DNA from: Kofleriaceae bacterium
GTDB lineage: Bacteria > Myxococcota_A > Polyangia > Haliangiales > Haliangiaceae
Direction: 5' to 3'
Length of the DNA: 36,184 nt
Assembly: GCA_018057605.1 (NCBI GenBank)
Contig: JAGPDK010000002.1
Coordinates: 1-36,184, forward strand
Position 1 is the first letter of the stretch. Every line of letters starts with the position of its first letter. The position numbers and the translations under genes were made by a program. Under the pieces are notes generated by a model. That model was not told where the DNA came from. It was given only the letters and a program-made list of their open reading frames with translations, and did no database searches. Shown here one piece after another: positions 1 to 7,442 of the stretch.

Positions 1-992
1 CGCGTGCCAGGGCTTAGGTTGATCCACGTTGGGTCGGTTTCGTGTTGGATGCGCGTGCTCACACCCGTTGTAGTGTCGACGGTAAACAGCGAGATTTCAG
101 TTTGCTCACGATCGAGCAACGTATACGCAAGTGGAGCGCCTTGGGTCCAGGTCACGGTCGCGAGATACGGCAGTAGCGCTGTGTCCCAGGTGATCCAGGT
201 CGGTTCGATGGCTGGGCTGGCGGTTACTGCAATGACGGCAAGGTCGACCACCGCATTATTGCGGCCAGCGCGCGGGTACTTAAATGGTACCGGTGGTTTC
301 GCGGGATGCCGAGCGTCGGCTACATACAAGGTGTCAACCGCGCGTGCGTCGGTGCGTTGGAATACCAACGCTTGACTATCCGGCGACCACCAGTAGCCAC
401 GAGTTCGATGCAGCTCTTCTTGGGCTGCGAAATCGGCAACGCCGTATTCGATGCCAATGGGGTGTTGCGTGAGTTGGCGTGGCGCGGCGTCGCCAGTCGC
501 GCGCACTGTCCAAAGGTCGCCATCGCGCACGAAAGCTACGGTGGTGCCGTCCGGTGATAATTGTGGATCAAACGGAAAACCCTCGCCGACCTGCAATTCG
601 CGCGGTTCAGCGGTGGTGTCAGCCGCTAGATCGCGGTCAAGAATGAATAACCGTTCGCCAAGCGGAATCAACAGCCGGCGGCCATCGCGCGCGACGCTGA
701 TACTGACGATGCCGCGGGTCGCGGTGCGAGTTCGTTCGCGCCTCGCTTTTTCAGCATCCGAGAGGTGTTCGCTAGCGCCGCCCAGCAATTGAGCCGAGGT
801 CACTAACGTTGTGATCGCGCCGGTGTTGCTATCAAGCTGATATAAATCCGAAGCAAAACTGCGGGCCGGTGTGCGTCGAAACAACACCGCGCCGTCGGGC
901 GTAAGCGCCAGCGGGACTGGCTGGCCCAAGCGAAAATTAAACGTGGCTGCTGCAGCAGCAAGAAAGGTTTCGTTCAGGACGGGCCACGACAT
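1..992 (-). CDS. Dipeptidyl peptidase IV family serine peptidase (S9B), N-terminal part
   Basis: About 330 residues are visible; the catalytic C-terminal alpha/beta-hydrolase domain lies beyond the window edge. The visible part is the eight-bladed propeller of DPP IV-like peptidases, with repeated propeller phrases such as LSPDGTTVAFVRDGDLW near residues 145-160. The diagnostic segment AQEE (residues 189-192) followed by GYWWSPDS (198-205) matches the double-glutamate loop of S9B peptidases, which binds the free N-terminus of the substrate; E191 and E192 are both present. Family members remove N-terminal dipeptides, often after proline. The ATG at 992 follows AAGGAAA, a reasonable ribosome binding site. 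No signal peptide is visible at this start, so the enzyme looks cytoplasmic. The family assignment is strong; the substrate is unknown. Confidence 0.9.
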   Translation of the reverse strand, partial: MSWPVLNETFLAAAAATFNFRLGQPVPLALTPDGAVLFRRTPARSFASDLYQLDSNTGAITTLVTSAQLLGGASEHLSDAEKARRERTRTATRGIVSISVARDGRRLLIPLGERLFILDRDLAADTTAEPRELQVGEGFPFDPQLSPDGTTVAFVRDGDLWTVRATGDAAPRQLTQHPIGIEYGVADFAAQEELHRTRGYWWSPDSQALVFQRTDARAVDTLYVADARHPAKPPVPFKYPRAGRNNAVVDLAVIAVTASPAIEPTWITWDTALLPYLATVTWTQGAPLAYTLLDREQTEISLFTVDTTTGVSTRIQHETDPTWINLSPGT

Positions 993-1147
993 GACGTTTC
1001 CTTGGCAAGACAAACAAGAGCGTGCAGCGATACGCCAGTCGTTGCTGGGTATCAGGCGGTGGGCACAATGCCCAATTATGCCGGTAGCATAGCCTGAACT
1101 TTCGCCATTAATTTGCGATCGGGCGCTGTGGTTGCAACGATCTTTTT

Positions 1148-1669
1148 ATGAACACCATATCTTCGAGCCACCGCGCCGCTAGCTCTGAACGCCGGCAAAA
1201 CCGATCCGCGTATTTGGCGCAAGCGCTCAAATTTCAACTTGCGGCATGCTGCACCGAGGGCGAAATTTCTGCCATGGTGATCGCGGACAGCGATGGGATT
1301 TTGTTGGCGTCGTCGGGCGACGGTTCAGCGTGTGAAGAAGTTGCCGCGCGCATGGCCGTGCTTGGCTGCCGCATCAATGAATTTTCCGGCACGCTGCTTG
1401 GGCCCAGAAATGGAGCGAACGAGCCAACGCTCGAAGCGGGGCCCAGAAATGGAGCGAACGAGCCAACGCTCGAAGCGGGGCCCAGAAATGGAGCGAACGA
1501 GCCAACGCTCGAAGCGGGGTACTGCGAAAAATGGGACGTGCAGATGTCGAAGTTTCGCGTTGAAGACGCCGACTTGTTGGTCTGTGCGGTTGGTGGCAGC
1601 GCCGAACAACGGCAACGCCAGATTTCCCGCGGTGCGCAAGGTGCACGGCGAATTTTGCGCGCCGCGTGA
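1148..1669 (+). CDS. Roadblock/LC7-like protein with an in-frame 13-residue triple repeat
   Basis: This 173-residue protein has the helix-strand-strand-helix pattern of small roadblock/LC7 proteins. A helix at about 20-37 is followed by the strand pair ISAMVIADSDGILLAS (41-56), a helix at about 60-75 (CEEVAARMAVLG), and after an insertion a C-terminal strand DADLLVCAVGG and helix. In bacteria such proteins often regulate small Ras-like GTPases (MglB type), but no GTPase is nearby. Between the second helix and the next strand, three exact copies of GPRNGANEPTLEA are inserted, which is not a normal part of the fold. The stop overlaps the GTG start of the next gene by four bases (GTGA), so the two are probably translationally coupled. 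There is no clear ribosome binding site. The fold is inferred from pattern only. Confidence 0.6.
   Translation: MNTISSSHRAASSERRQNRSAYLAQALKFQLAACCTEGEISAMVIADSDGILLASSGDGSACEEVAARMAVLGCRINEFSGTLLGPRNGANEPTLEAGPRNGANEPTLEAGPRNGANEPTLEAGYCEKWDVQMSKFRVEDADLLVCAVGGSAEQRQRQISRGAQGARRILRAA
1401..1517 (+). repeat. Three perfect tandem copies of a 39-bp unit inside a gene
   Basis: Identical units start at 1401, 1440 and 1479. Each is 39 bp (13 codons), so the host reading frame is kept. The unit contains a short inverted repeat (GAGCG, ten bases, CGCTC) that could form a hairpin. None of its six reading frames contains a stop codon. Identity of the three copies points to a recent duplication or a slippage-prone locus. 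Confidence 0.95.
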
Positions 1670-2337
1670 GTGCGCTTGACGTTGGCGTGAGCACGCCGTC
1701 GCGGACGATTCACCACGGTGATGCGCTGGAATTTTTGCAGCGCGGCCCGCTGCCTCCGGACCACAGTATCATTACGTCGTTACCGGATATTTCCGAGGTG
1801 CCCAAGCTGCTCGATTGGCGGCAGTGGTTTATCGACGCTGTCACGCTGTGTTGTCAGCAACTGGCCGATGATGCCGTCGCGATTTTTTATCAAACCGATA
1901 TCAAACGCGATGGGGTTTGGGTCGATAAAGGTCACATGGTGCAACTCGGTGCAACCGCGGCGGGCAGCGCGTTGTTGTGGCACAAGATCGTTTGTCGAGC
2001 GCCAGCCGGCACAACCACGTTTGGCCGGCCGGCGTTTGGCCACATGTTGTGCGTGAGTCGTGGCTTGCGGTTGCCGATCGGCGCGTCGTCGGCCGATGTG
2101 TTGCCAGCGCAAGGTCAGATGTCGTGGCCACGCGCGATGGGCTCGGCGGCATGCGAAGCAGCCGTAGCGTTTTTACAAAAACACACAGCTTGTCGAACCG
2201 TAGTTGATCCGTTTTGTGGCTTGGGTTCAGCACTTGCCATCGCAAATGCCGCGGGCTTTCACGCGGTTGGCGTCGAATTGTCAGCTAAACGCGCAGCGCG
2301 AGCCCGTTTGCTTACATGGCCCCCCGTACGCGCCTAA
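1666..2337 (+). CDS. SAM-dependent methyltransferase, permuted (beta-class-like)
   Basis: The 223-residue protein has its SAM-binding motif near the C-terminus (VVDPFCGLGSALAIA, residues 179-193, followed by an acidic strand end at VGVELS). This is the order seen in beta-class DNA N4/N6 methyltransferases. Where those enzymes have DPPY, this protein has SLPD (38-41), so it is not a standard DNA methylase. Other blocks are the segment VAIFYQTDIKRDGVWVDKG (71-89), LLWHKIVC (103-110), and GRPAFGHMLCVS (120-131). From memory these resemble an uncharacterised family annotated only as SAM-dependent methyltransferase. The substrate is unknown and could be nucleic acid. The GTG start overlaps the upstream stop codon, which indicates coupling with the roadblock-like protein. 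Confidence 0.75.
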   Translation: MSALDVGVSTPSRTIHHGDALEFLQRGPLPPDHSIITSLPDISEVPKLLDWRQWFIDAVTLCCQQLADDAVAIFYQTDIKRDGVWVDKGHMVQLGATAAGSALLWHKIVCRAPAGTTTFGRPAFGHMLCVSRGLRLPIGASSADVLPAQGQMSWPRAMGSAACEAAVAFLQKHTACRTVVDPFCGLGSALAIANAAGFHAVGVELSAKRAARARLLTWPPVRA

Positions 2338-2398
2338 TCTGCGTCGAAGTAGGCATGTAATGGACTGAAATTATTGAAATATCTTAACCTTGGCGGGG

Positions 2399-2434
2399 GC
2401 GTTTAGAATGCGTTTAGAGTAGTATCGTAAACGC
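2399..2434. promoter_or_regulatory. Operator-like repeat cluster upstream of the AAA gene
   Basis: The 9-bp word GCGTTTAGA occurs twice, at 2399-2407 and 2410-2418, 11 bp apart. It is followed by the inverted half-site TAAACGC at 2428-2434, which pairs exactly with GCGTTTA at 2410-2416 across an 11-bp spacer. The cluster ends 14 bp before the ATG at 2449, so a bound protein would block the start region. The binding protein is unknown. Confidence 0.5.
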
Positions 2435-2448
2435 AATATGGGGGGATC

Positions 2449-3468
2449 ATGAGCGGATCACGCCGGCGGCAAGGAACCACGAACGCCCAAGCCGCAGCTA
2501 CGCCAGCATTGGCCGGCCTGTTGATGGTGGCGCAACGCCTTGCACGCTCACCGAGTCGGTGCTTTTTTATCGGCGGCGACGCTGGCGTCGGCAAGGGGAT
2601 GTTGGCGTCGTTTATTCATAGCGAATCGACGCGCGCTGATCGGCCGTACCTGGTCGCGGATCTTGCGGCAATGCAACCTGCGGATATGGATCTCGCGCTG
2701 TTTGGCACCCAGGGACTGTTGATGGCGGCCGACGGCGGCACGTTGTTGCTCCAAGCGCTAACCGTTTTGCCAAATCGCCTGCAGCGTAAGCTGTTGCGGG
2801 TATTGCAGGAGCGCACGTTTGATGCGGCGGATGGCGGTACCATGTGTACTGTTGACGTTCGGATCATCGTGACGTCGAATTACGATCTTGATGGCGCGGA
2901 GCGAGCGATGTTGCGCGAAGACTTGCGGTATCGGATTACCGCAGTGCAACTGTATGTGCCGCCGTTGCGGCATCGGCGCGGCGATGTGTTGGTGTTGGCT
3001 ACGCATTTTTTGCTCAACGCAAACCAGGGCCAGCTTCGCCAAGTTTCGTTTGCGCCAGAAGCCATGCATGCGTTGCAAGCGTATCCATGGCCTAACAATG
3101 TGCATGAGTTGCGTCAGGTCATCGAAACTGCGGTTGCGACTGCCGTGAGTCAAGGTCGGGATGTGTTACTGGCTGGGGATTTGAATTTGCCGGCGGTATC
3201 AACCGCGACGTTCCCGCGTTCGTCGCGGCCGCCGCCGTCACCAGAGTTGGCTTTTGCGAGCGGTTCGATACCGTCGCTGGCCTTGGTCCCCGAGGGCGCA
3301 GGCGTAACGCCGGGACAACTGAGCAACGAGGGGCCATCGGCGCAAGCCTCGGTGGCTAGGCCCGTGGTCGAGTCGTTGTACGGTCCGAACCATCGTGCCC
3401 CGACGCTGCAAGGTGTGTCGGCCGAGCGATTGTGGGATGAGTTGCAACTCAACGGCGTGATCGAGTAG
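2449..3468 (+). CDS. Degenerate sigma-54 activator-type AAA protein
   Basis: The 339-residue protein aligns by eye with the AAA+ domain of NtrC-family activators. It has a Walker A loop GGDAGVGKG (42-50), the LLRVLQE helix (116-121), VDVRIIVTSN (135-144), the arginine-finger region LREDLRYR (155-162), PPLRHRRGDV (171-180) and WPNNVHEL (214-221). Several essential parts are missing. The GAFTGA loop that contacts sigma-54 is deleted: LFGTQGLLMAADGGT runs straight on. The Walker B acidic pair is replaced (TLLLQA instead of TLFLDE), and the sensor II arginine is His219. There is no receiver domain and no Fis-type HTH; the C-terminus is a Pro/Ser-rich tail. It probably cannot hydrolyse ATP or activate sigma-54 in the usual way, and may act as a binding partner or regulator. 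The ATG follows GGGGGGATC, a good ribosome binding site. Confidence 0.8.
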   Translation: MSGSRRRQGTTNAQAAATPALAGLLMVAQRLARSPSRCFFIGGDAGVGKGMLASFIHSESTRADRPYLVADLAAMQPADMDLALFGTQGLLMAADGGTLLLQALTVLPNRLQRKLLRVLQERTFDAADGGTMCTVDVRIIVTSNYDLDGAERAMLREDLRYRITAVQLYVPPLRHRRGDVLVLATHFLLNANQGQLRQVSFAPEAMHALQAYPWPNNVHELRQVIETAVATAVSQGRDVLLAGDLNLPAVSTATFPRSSRPPPSPELAFASGSIPSLALVPEGAGVTPGQLSNEGPSAQASVARPVVESLYGPNHRAPTLQGVSAERLWDELQLNGVIE

Positions 3469-3603
3469 GTAGGCAAGCACCGTACGTTCGCTCCGCACCG
3501 GTAGCTGGCCGGGTGGCGGGCCGCTGCAACTACGAGCGTTGGGTTGCCGTGTAGCCGCGAGCGTTGGAACGATCGTGTGAATGCTGTATGCCCAGTTGTT
3601 TGC

Positions 3604-3609
3604 TACATT
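3604..3609 (+). promoter_or_regulatory. -10 box TACATT, probable leaderless start
   Basis: TACATT lies six bases before the GTG at 3616, and no Shine-Dalgarno sequence is present. Transcription would start at or next to the start codon. This spacing recurs at several genes in the window and supports GTG 3616 as the start. Confidence 0.45.
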
Positions 3610-3615
3610 GCGAGC

Positions 3616-4179
3616 GTGAGCCCTCTGCTTGAACGTATGACCACTCGGGTCGTCGCGGCGCGGCCCGTGCCGGATGCTGCTACGGCACAACGTTGCGCAG
3701 CGGTATCGGTGATTGTGCGCGTGCAGGAGGGTGCGCCGCATGTACTGTTGCTCAAGCGCGCCGAGCGTGAAGGTGACCCGTGGTCCGGGCAAATCGCGCT
3801 TCCTGGCGGACGCTTCGAGCCAGCCGATCAAAACTTGTACGTAACCGCGTTGCGTGAAACCCAAGAAGAAACCGGGGTTGACTTGCGAGCCGCGCCGTAT
3901 CACGGCCACGCTGAAGCCCTGCATCCGTTTTCGGCTGGCCCGAAGGGTATGCCGGTCACGCCTTTTTTGTTTGCCCTCGATGGCGCACCGACCGCCGCGC
4001 CGATTGTCACCCTCAATGCCGAAGCCACTGCATGGTTTTGGTTTCCGCTGGAAGCGGCGGCGGCCGGAACGCTACAAAGCTCGATTACGTTTCGTAACAC
4101 CAGGTTTCCGGCGTGGCAGTTTGAACAGTACACGGTGTGGGGCTTAACCATGAGGATCTTAGCGCAGTTCATCGCGTAA
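3616..4179 (+). CDS. Nudix hydrolase, CoA-pyrophosphatase-like
   Basis: The protein has 187 residues from this GTG. The family block DPWSGQIALPGG (54-65) leads into the Nudix box, with R80-E81, E84-E85 and G87 in the order REx2EExG; these residues bind the divalent metal. The distance between GG and RE fits the CoA pyrophosphatase/NUDT7 branch, which cleaves CoA and related nucleotide diphosphates to phosphopantetheine and 3',5'-ADP; the exact substrate is inferred. Alternative starts are TTG 3544 and ATG 3637. I prefer GTG 3616 because a -10 box stands six bases before it. The gene stands alone; the following lipoprotein gene starts 41 bases after its stop. Confidence 0.85.
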   Translation: MSPLLERMTTRVVAARPVPDAATAQRCAAVSVIVRVQEGAPHVLLLKRAEREGDPWSGQIALPGGRFEPADQNLYVTALRETQEETGVDLRAAPYHGHAEALHPFSAGPKGMPVTPFLFALDGAPTAAPIVTLNAEATAWFWFPLEAAAAGTLQSSITFRNTRFPAWQFEQYTVWGLTMRILAQFIA

Positions 4180-4207
4180 TTGAGCTTGAATTGCCGGGGC
4201 AGACGCG

Positions 4208-4213
4208 TATGTT
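4208..4213 (+). promoter_or_regulatory. -10 box TATGTT, probable leaderless start
   Basis: TATGTT ends seven bases before the ATG at 4221, and no ribosome binding site is visible. It supports 4221 over the upstream in-frame candidates at 4137 and 4209. Confidence 0.45.
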
Positions 4214-4220
4214 CCGCGCC

Positions 4221-5744
4221 ATGAAAGCTATGCAATACCGCGCTGCGGTAGTTACGATGGGAGCCGTGGGCATGTTGGCGGCAGCGTCAGGTTGCGGACC
4301 AGCGGCACGCAATTGTTCTGATCCGGTTGCACTGGCAACCGATCGCTCAAACTGTGGGGCGTGTGGCGTTGAGTGCAACAGCGACCAAGGCTGCATGGCC
4401 GGCGCTTGTTACGACCTGCCTTGTGAACCGGGCAAAGTTAGCAAGTGTTACACCGGCACCGCTGATACCGCGAATGTCGGCAGCTGCCAAGATGGCAACA
4501 AAACTTGTGCGGCCGACAAAACCTGGGGCCCTTGCGACGGCGAAGTGTTGCCCGGTGCCGAAGTGTGCGGCAACAGCCTCGACGACAACTGTAGCGGCCA
4601 AGTCGACGAAGACACCGATCTCGACGGCGACGGCTTTACCACCTGCGCTGGCGATTGTTGTGACTCGGTGCAATGCGGCAAGCCAGCGTTGGTGAATCCA
4701 GGCTCGTTTGAAATTGCTGGCAACATGGTTGACGACGATTGTGATGGTATGGTCGACAATCCAGCGGTGACATGTGACAGCACGTTGCAATCCAACAGCA
4801 ACCTCGCGCTCGATTACGCACGTGCCATGGACCTGTGCCAAGTGGCGACGGCAAATGACAAAAAGTGGGGCATCATCAGCGCGCAATTCACCAAAACCGA
4901 TGGCAATGGCTTGCCCGCGAACGTGCAGCGCTCGATTCGGGCCAAGTTCGGCAATGCGGTGTTGCCTAAAGCTGGCGCGCAGTTGGCGCTGTTTTCAACC
5001 GGCAACGCGGCTGGCAAAAATGACATCAATCCGCCGTACGTTGAGTTTGATCGGGCGACCAGCGTTGGCACAGCAGCAAACTTTCCAGCGGATTTTGTGG
5101 CAGCCAACGGTGGCAAATTACCCAATGCCCCAGGCTGTCCGGAACCGTTTGGCGCTTCTGCCAACGACCCCATCATGCTGACGCTGACCGTGCGCGTGCC
5201 GTCGAATGCACGGTCATTTAGTTTAGCTTCGAACTTCTTTAGCTCGGAATTTCCTGAATACACGTGCACGCCGTACAACGACTTTTTTGTGGTGTTGCTC
5301 GACTCGATGTTCAACGGCATGCCAGCCAACCCAACCGATAAGAACCTAGCGTTTTATCAGGACGCTGGCGGCGGCAAATATCCCGTCGGTGTGAACTTAG
5401 CGTACTCGGCCAATGGCACCGGCACGGGATTGTTCAATCAGTGTGTTAATGGCCAAACTGGCTGTGCCGGCGGAGCGGTAAGTTCGATCACCACCTGTCA
5501 AGGTACCAATGAGTTGGCCGGCACCGGTTTCGACACCGCGCGCGCTGGCACCTGCGACGACAACAGCTTGATGGGCGGCGGCACCGGCTGGCTGGTCACC
5601 CGTGGCAACGTCGTCGGTGGCGAGGTTATCAAACTGCGTATCGCAATTTGGGACACCAGCGATGCCAACCTCGACTCGCTGGTTGTGCTCGATAACTTTC
5701 AATGGTCGGTCGAAGGCTCAGACCCTGGCACCGTCGTCGAGTAA
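4221..5744 (+). CDS. MopE-like / choice-of-anchor-L lipoprotein
   Basis: This secreted lipoprotein has 507 residues. A signal peptide with a lipobox ending ASGC gives a lipidated Cys25, so the protein should be membrane-anchored, probably at the cell surface. A cysteine-rich part (35-105) is followed by a MopE-type calcium-binding-like segment with CGNSLDDNC (116-124), DTDLDGDGF (131-139) and MVDDDCDGMVDN (169-180); Asp/Asn-rich loops of this kind are typical of Myxococcota surface proteins. The rest (about 190-505) resembles the choice-of-anchor L domain, with the phrase SLASNFFSSEFPEYTC followed by DFFVVLLD, and a C-terminal VVLDNFQWS. No catalytic motif is visible. The role is probably adhesive or structural. 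The function remains an inference. Confidence 0.8.
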   Translation: MKAMQYRAAVVTMGAVGMLAAASGCGPAARNCSDPVALATDRSNCGACGVECNSDQGCMAGACYDLPCEPGKVSKCYTGTADTANVGSCQDGNKTCAADKTWGPCDGEVLPGAEVCGNSLDDNCSGQVDEDTDLDGDGFTTCAGDCCDSVQCGKPALVNPGSFEIAGNMVDDDCDGMVDNPAVTCDSTLQSNSNLALDYARAMDLCQVATANDKKWGIISAQFTKTDGNGLPANVQRSIRAKFGNAVLPKAGAQLALFSTGNAAGKNDINPPYVEFDRATSVGTAANFPADFVAANGGKLPNAPGCPEPFGASANDPIMLTLTVRVPSNARSFSLASNFFSSEFPEYTCTPYNDFFVVLLDSMFNGMPANPTDKNLAFYQDAGGGKYPVGVNLAYSANGTGTGLFNQCVNGQTGCAGGAVSSITTCQGTNELAGTGFDTARAGTCDDNSLMGGGTGWLVTRGNVVGGEVIKLRIAIWDTSDANLDSLVVLDNFQWSVEGSDPGTVVE

Positions 5745-5838
5745 GGCTGACACTTCACGTCGCCGCGCGTGACGCCTGTGCAACCAGGGAGCTTCATGCA
5801 GCGGCAGTTTCTAGTTAGCGTGTAGCCACGCGATGCGA

Positions 5839-5844
5839 TAGACT
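5839..5844 (+). promoter_or_regulatory. -10 box TAGACT, probable leaderless start
   Basis: TAGACT is separated by six bases from the ATG at 5851. No Shine-Dalgarno sequence precedes this gene. Confidence 0.4.
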
Positions 5845-5850
5845 GTCGCC

Positions 5851-6156
5851 ATGTCACGTCGGTCGCAGCTCCGCAGTATCGCGTATCATCGCGAAATCGC
5901 GCAGCAGTTGAACGCTGACGTGATGGCGCTCGCGTTGGCGAATTTGATTCGGGCTGAACTGCGAGGCACCACTCACCTTGCTTACATCGCACGCTGGCGG
6001 CAATTACTGGATGGGCCTCGCGATGTCCTGGTGGCTGCGCTGCAAGCCGACAATGAAGTCATGCGCGACCTTCGGCAGTGCACTCCGTTTGCGGGTGCGC
6101 TCACGCCACAACGACGATGGCAGCTTTGGGCCAGCGTAGAAACTAATGAGTCGTGA
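5851..6156 (+). CDS. Small partner protein of the nucleotidyltransferase, antitoxin-like
   Basis: This 101-residue, mainly helical, basic protein has no signal peptide or membrane segment. The C-terminal phrase MRDLRQCTPFAGALTPQRRW resembles, from memory, a short family found directly upstream of DUF6036-type nucleotidyltransferase genes (typical form: LRQxSPFAGxLxPxxRW). Its stop codon overlaps the GTG of the next gene (GTGA, 6153-6156), so the two proteins are made together. This layout and size fit a toxin-antitoxin pair in which this is the antitoxin or adaptor; no experimental role is implied. No DNA-binding helix-turn-helix could be assigned with confidence. Confidence 0.65.
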   Translation: MSRRSQLRSIAYHREIAQQLNADVMALALANLIRAELRGTTHLAYIARWRQLLDGPRDVLVAALQADNEVMRDLRQCTPFAGALTPQRRWQLWASVETNES

Positions 6157-6674
6157 ATCGCGCTGCACTCGAACACATCATTCGCGCAGCCTCGGTAATT
6201 TCTGGGGATGATGAAATTATCGTGCTCGGAAGTCAGGCAGTGCTTGCAAGTTTTCCGAATGCGCCTGCAGTGATGTTGGTGAGTGATGAAGCGGATGTGT
6301 ATCCGCGGAATTTCCCAGAGCGCGCGGACCTCATCGAAGGCTCGATCGGTGAGTTGTCGCCGTTTCACGACACGTTTGGTTATTACGCCGAAGGTGCAAG
6401 TGAGCAAACCGCGTCATTGCCACGCGGATGGCAGACACGTCTAGTGCCTCTTCAAAATCCGAACACGCGTGGAGCGACCGGGCTTTGTCTTGAAGTGCAT
6501 GACCTGGTTGCGGCTAAACTGGTCGCTGGACGTGAAAAAGACAAAGTTTATGCTGCTGCTGCGATCGCCGCGAAAATCGTAGATGTTGATCTGCTGCTCG
6601 AACGGATTGCTCAGATCGATGTAGACCCACGATTGTTAGCCGCGGCGGCTGCGGTCGCGCGATCGCTGACTTGA
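6153..6674 (+). CDS. DUF6036-type nucleotidyltransferase, toxin-like
   Basis: The 173-residue protein has features of the DUF6036/AbiEii-like nucleotidyltransferase fold. IIVLGSQAVLA (22-32) carries the GS motif that binds nucleotide triphosphate. SDEADVYP (44-51) supplies the acidic pair. Family blocks follow: LPRGWQTRLVPLQNPNTRGA (89-108) and CLEVHDLVAAKLVAGREKDK (112-131), with a conserved Lys and the GREKD tail. Related proteins transfer nucleotides to tRNA or other targets and act as toxins in abortive infection systems; whether this one does so is inferred. The GTG start overlaps the stop of the upstream small gene. The convergent hisF gene ends only nine bases away. Confidence 0.75.
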   Translation: MNRAALEHIIRAASVISGDDEIIVLGSQAVLASFPNAPAVMLVSDEADVYPRNFPERADLIEGSIGELSPFHDTFGYYAEGASEQTASLPRGWQTRLVPLQNPNTRGATGLCLEVHDLVAAKLVAGREKDKVYAAAAIAAKIVDVDLLLERIAQIDVDPRLLAAAAAVARSLT

Positions 6675-6683
6675 CCGTTGCGG

Positions 6684-7442
6684 CTACAGCCGAATCGGTA
6701 AACCCGCCGAGGCTAAAAACGCTTTGGCTTGGCCAATGGAATGTTGGCCGAAGTGAAAGATCGACGCTGCGAGCACGGCATCGGCGCCCGCGTACAGGCC
6801 GTCGGCGAGGTGCTGCAACTGGCCAACGCCGCCTGAGGCAATCACCGGCACGGTGGCGGCGCGTGCGATCGCATGGAGCAATGCACAATCGTAGCCGGTG
6901 CCGGTGCCATCGCGGTCCATGCTGGTTAACAAGATCTCGCCAGCGCCGAGTTCGACCACGCGTGCGGCCCAGGCTTCGGCGTCGAGGTTTTCATCGGTGC
7001 GGCCGCCATGGCTAAACACGTTCCAGCCGTTGCTGCCCATGCGGGCTTTGGCATCAATGGCGACGACGATAGCTTGATTGCCAAACCGATCGGCCAGCGC
7101 GCTGATGAGTTCTGGCGTTCGAATCGCTGCGGTATTGATTGCGATTTTGTCGGCGCCAGCGTCGAGCAAGCGTTCGGCATCGGCGACGGAGCGTACGCCG
7201 CCACCGACGGTCAACGGCACAAATAACCGGTCGGCGGTACGGGCAACTACGTCGATCAGGGTCGAGCGCCCTTCGGGTGCGGCCGAGATATCTAAAAAGC
7301 AAATTTCGTCGGCGCCCTGCGCATCGTAGGCCGCGGCTTGTTCCACGGGATCGCCGGCGTCGCGCAGTTGCAAAAAGTTAATGCCTTTGACCACGCGGCC
7401 GTCTTTGACATCAAGGCACGGAATGATGCGCCGAGTTAACAC
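6684..7442 (-). CDS. hisF: Imidazole glycerol phosphate synthase, cyclase subunit
   Basis: The 252-residue TIM barrel has the usual family length. It begins [20 protein letters not shown]. The catalytic aspartates D11 and D130 (VVAIDAKAR) are present, as are the phosphate-binding glycines TVGGGVRS (78-85) and VIASGGVG. With HisH it converts PRFAR plus ammonia from glutamine to imidazole glycerol phosphate and AICAR in histidine synthesis (cytoplasm). It is the last visible gene of the minus-strand his cluster and its start overlaps the end of hisA by seven bases. Confidence 0.97.
   Translation of the reverse strand: MLTRRIIPCLDVKDGRVVKGINFLQLRDAGDPVEQAAAYDAQGADEICFLDISAAPEGRSTLIDVVARTADRLFVPLTVGGGVRSVADAERLLDAGADKIAINTAAIRTPELISALADRFGNQAIVVAIDAKARMGSNGWNVFSHGGRTDENLDAEAWAARVVELGAGEILLTSMDRDGTGTGYDCALLHAIARAATVPVIASGGVGQLQHLADGLYAGADAVLAASIFHFGQHSIGQAKAFLASAGLPIRL

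Noticed and set aside
3238-3924. Minus-strand open frame of 228 codons across the AAA tail and the Nudix gene
   Set aside because: It crosses two genes with recognised motifs on the other strand and has no domain of its own.
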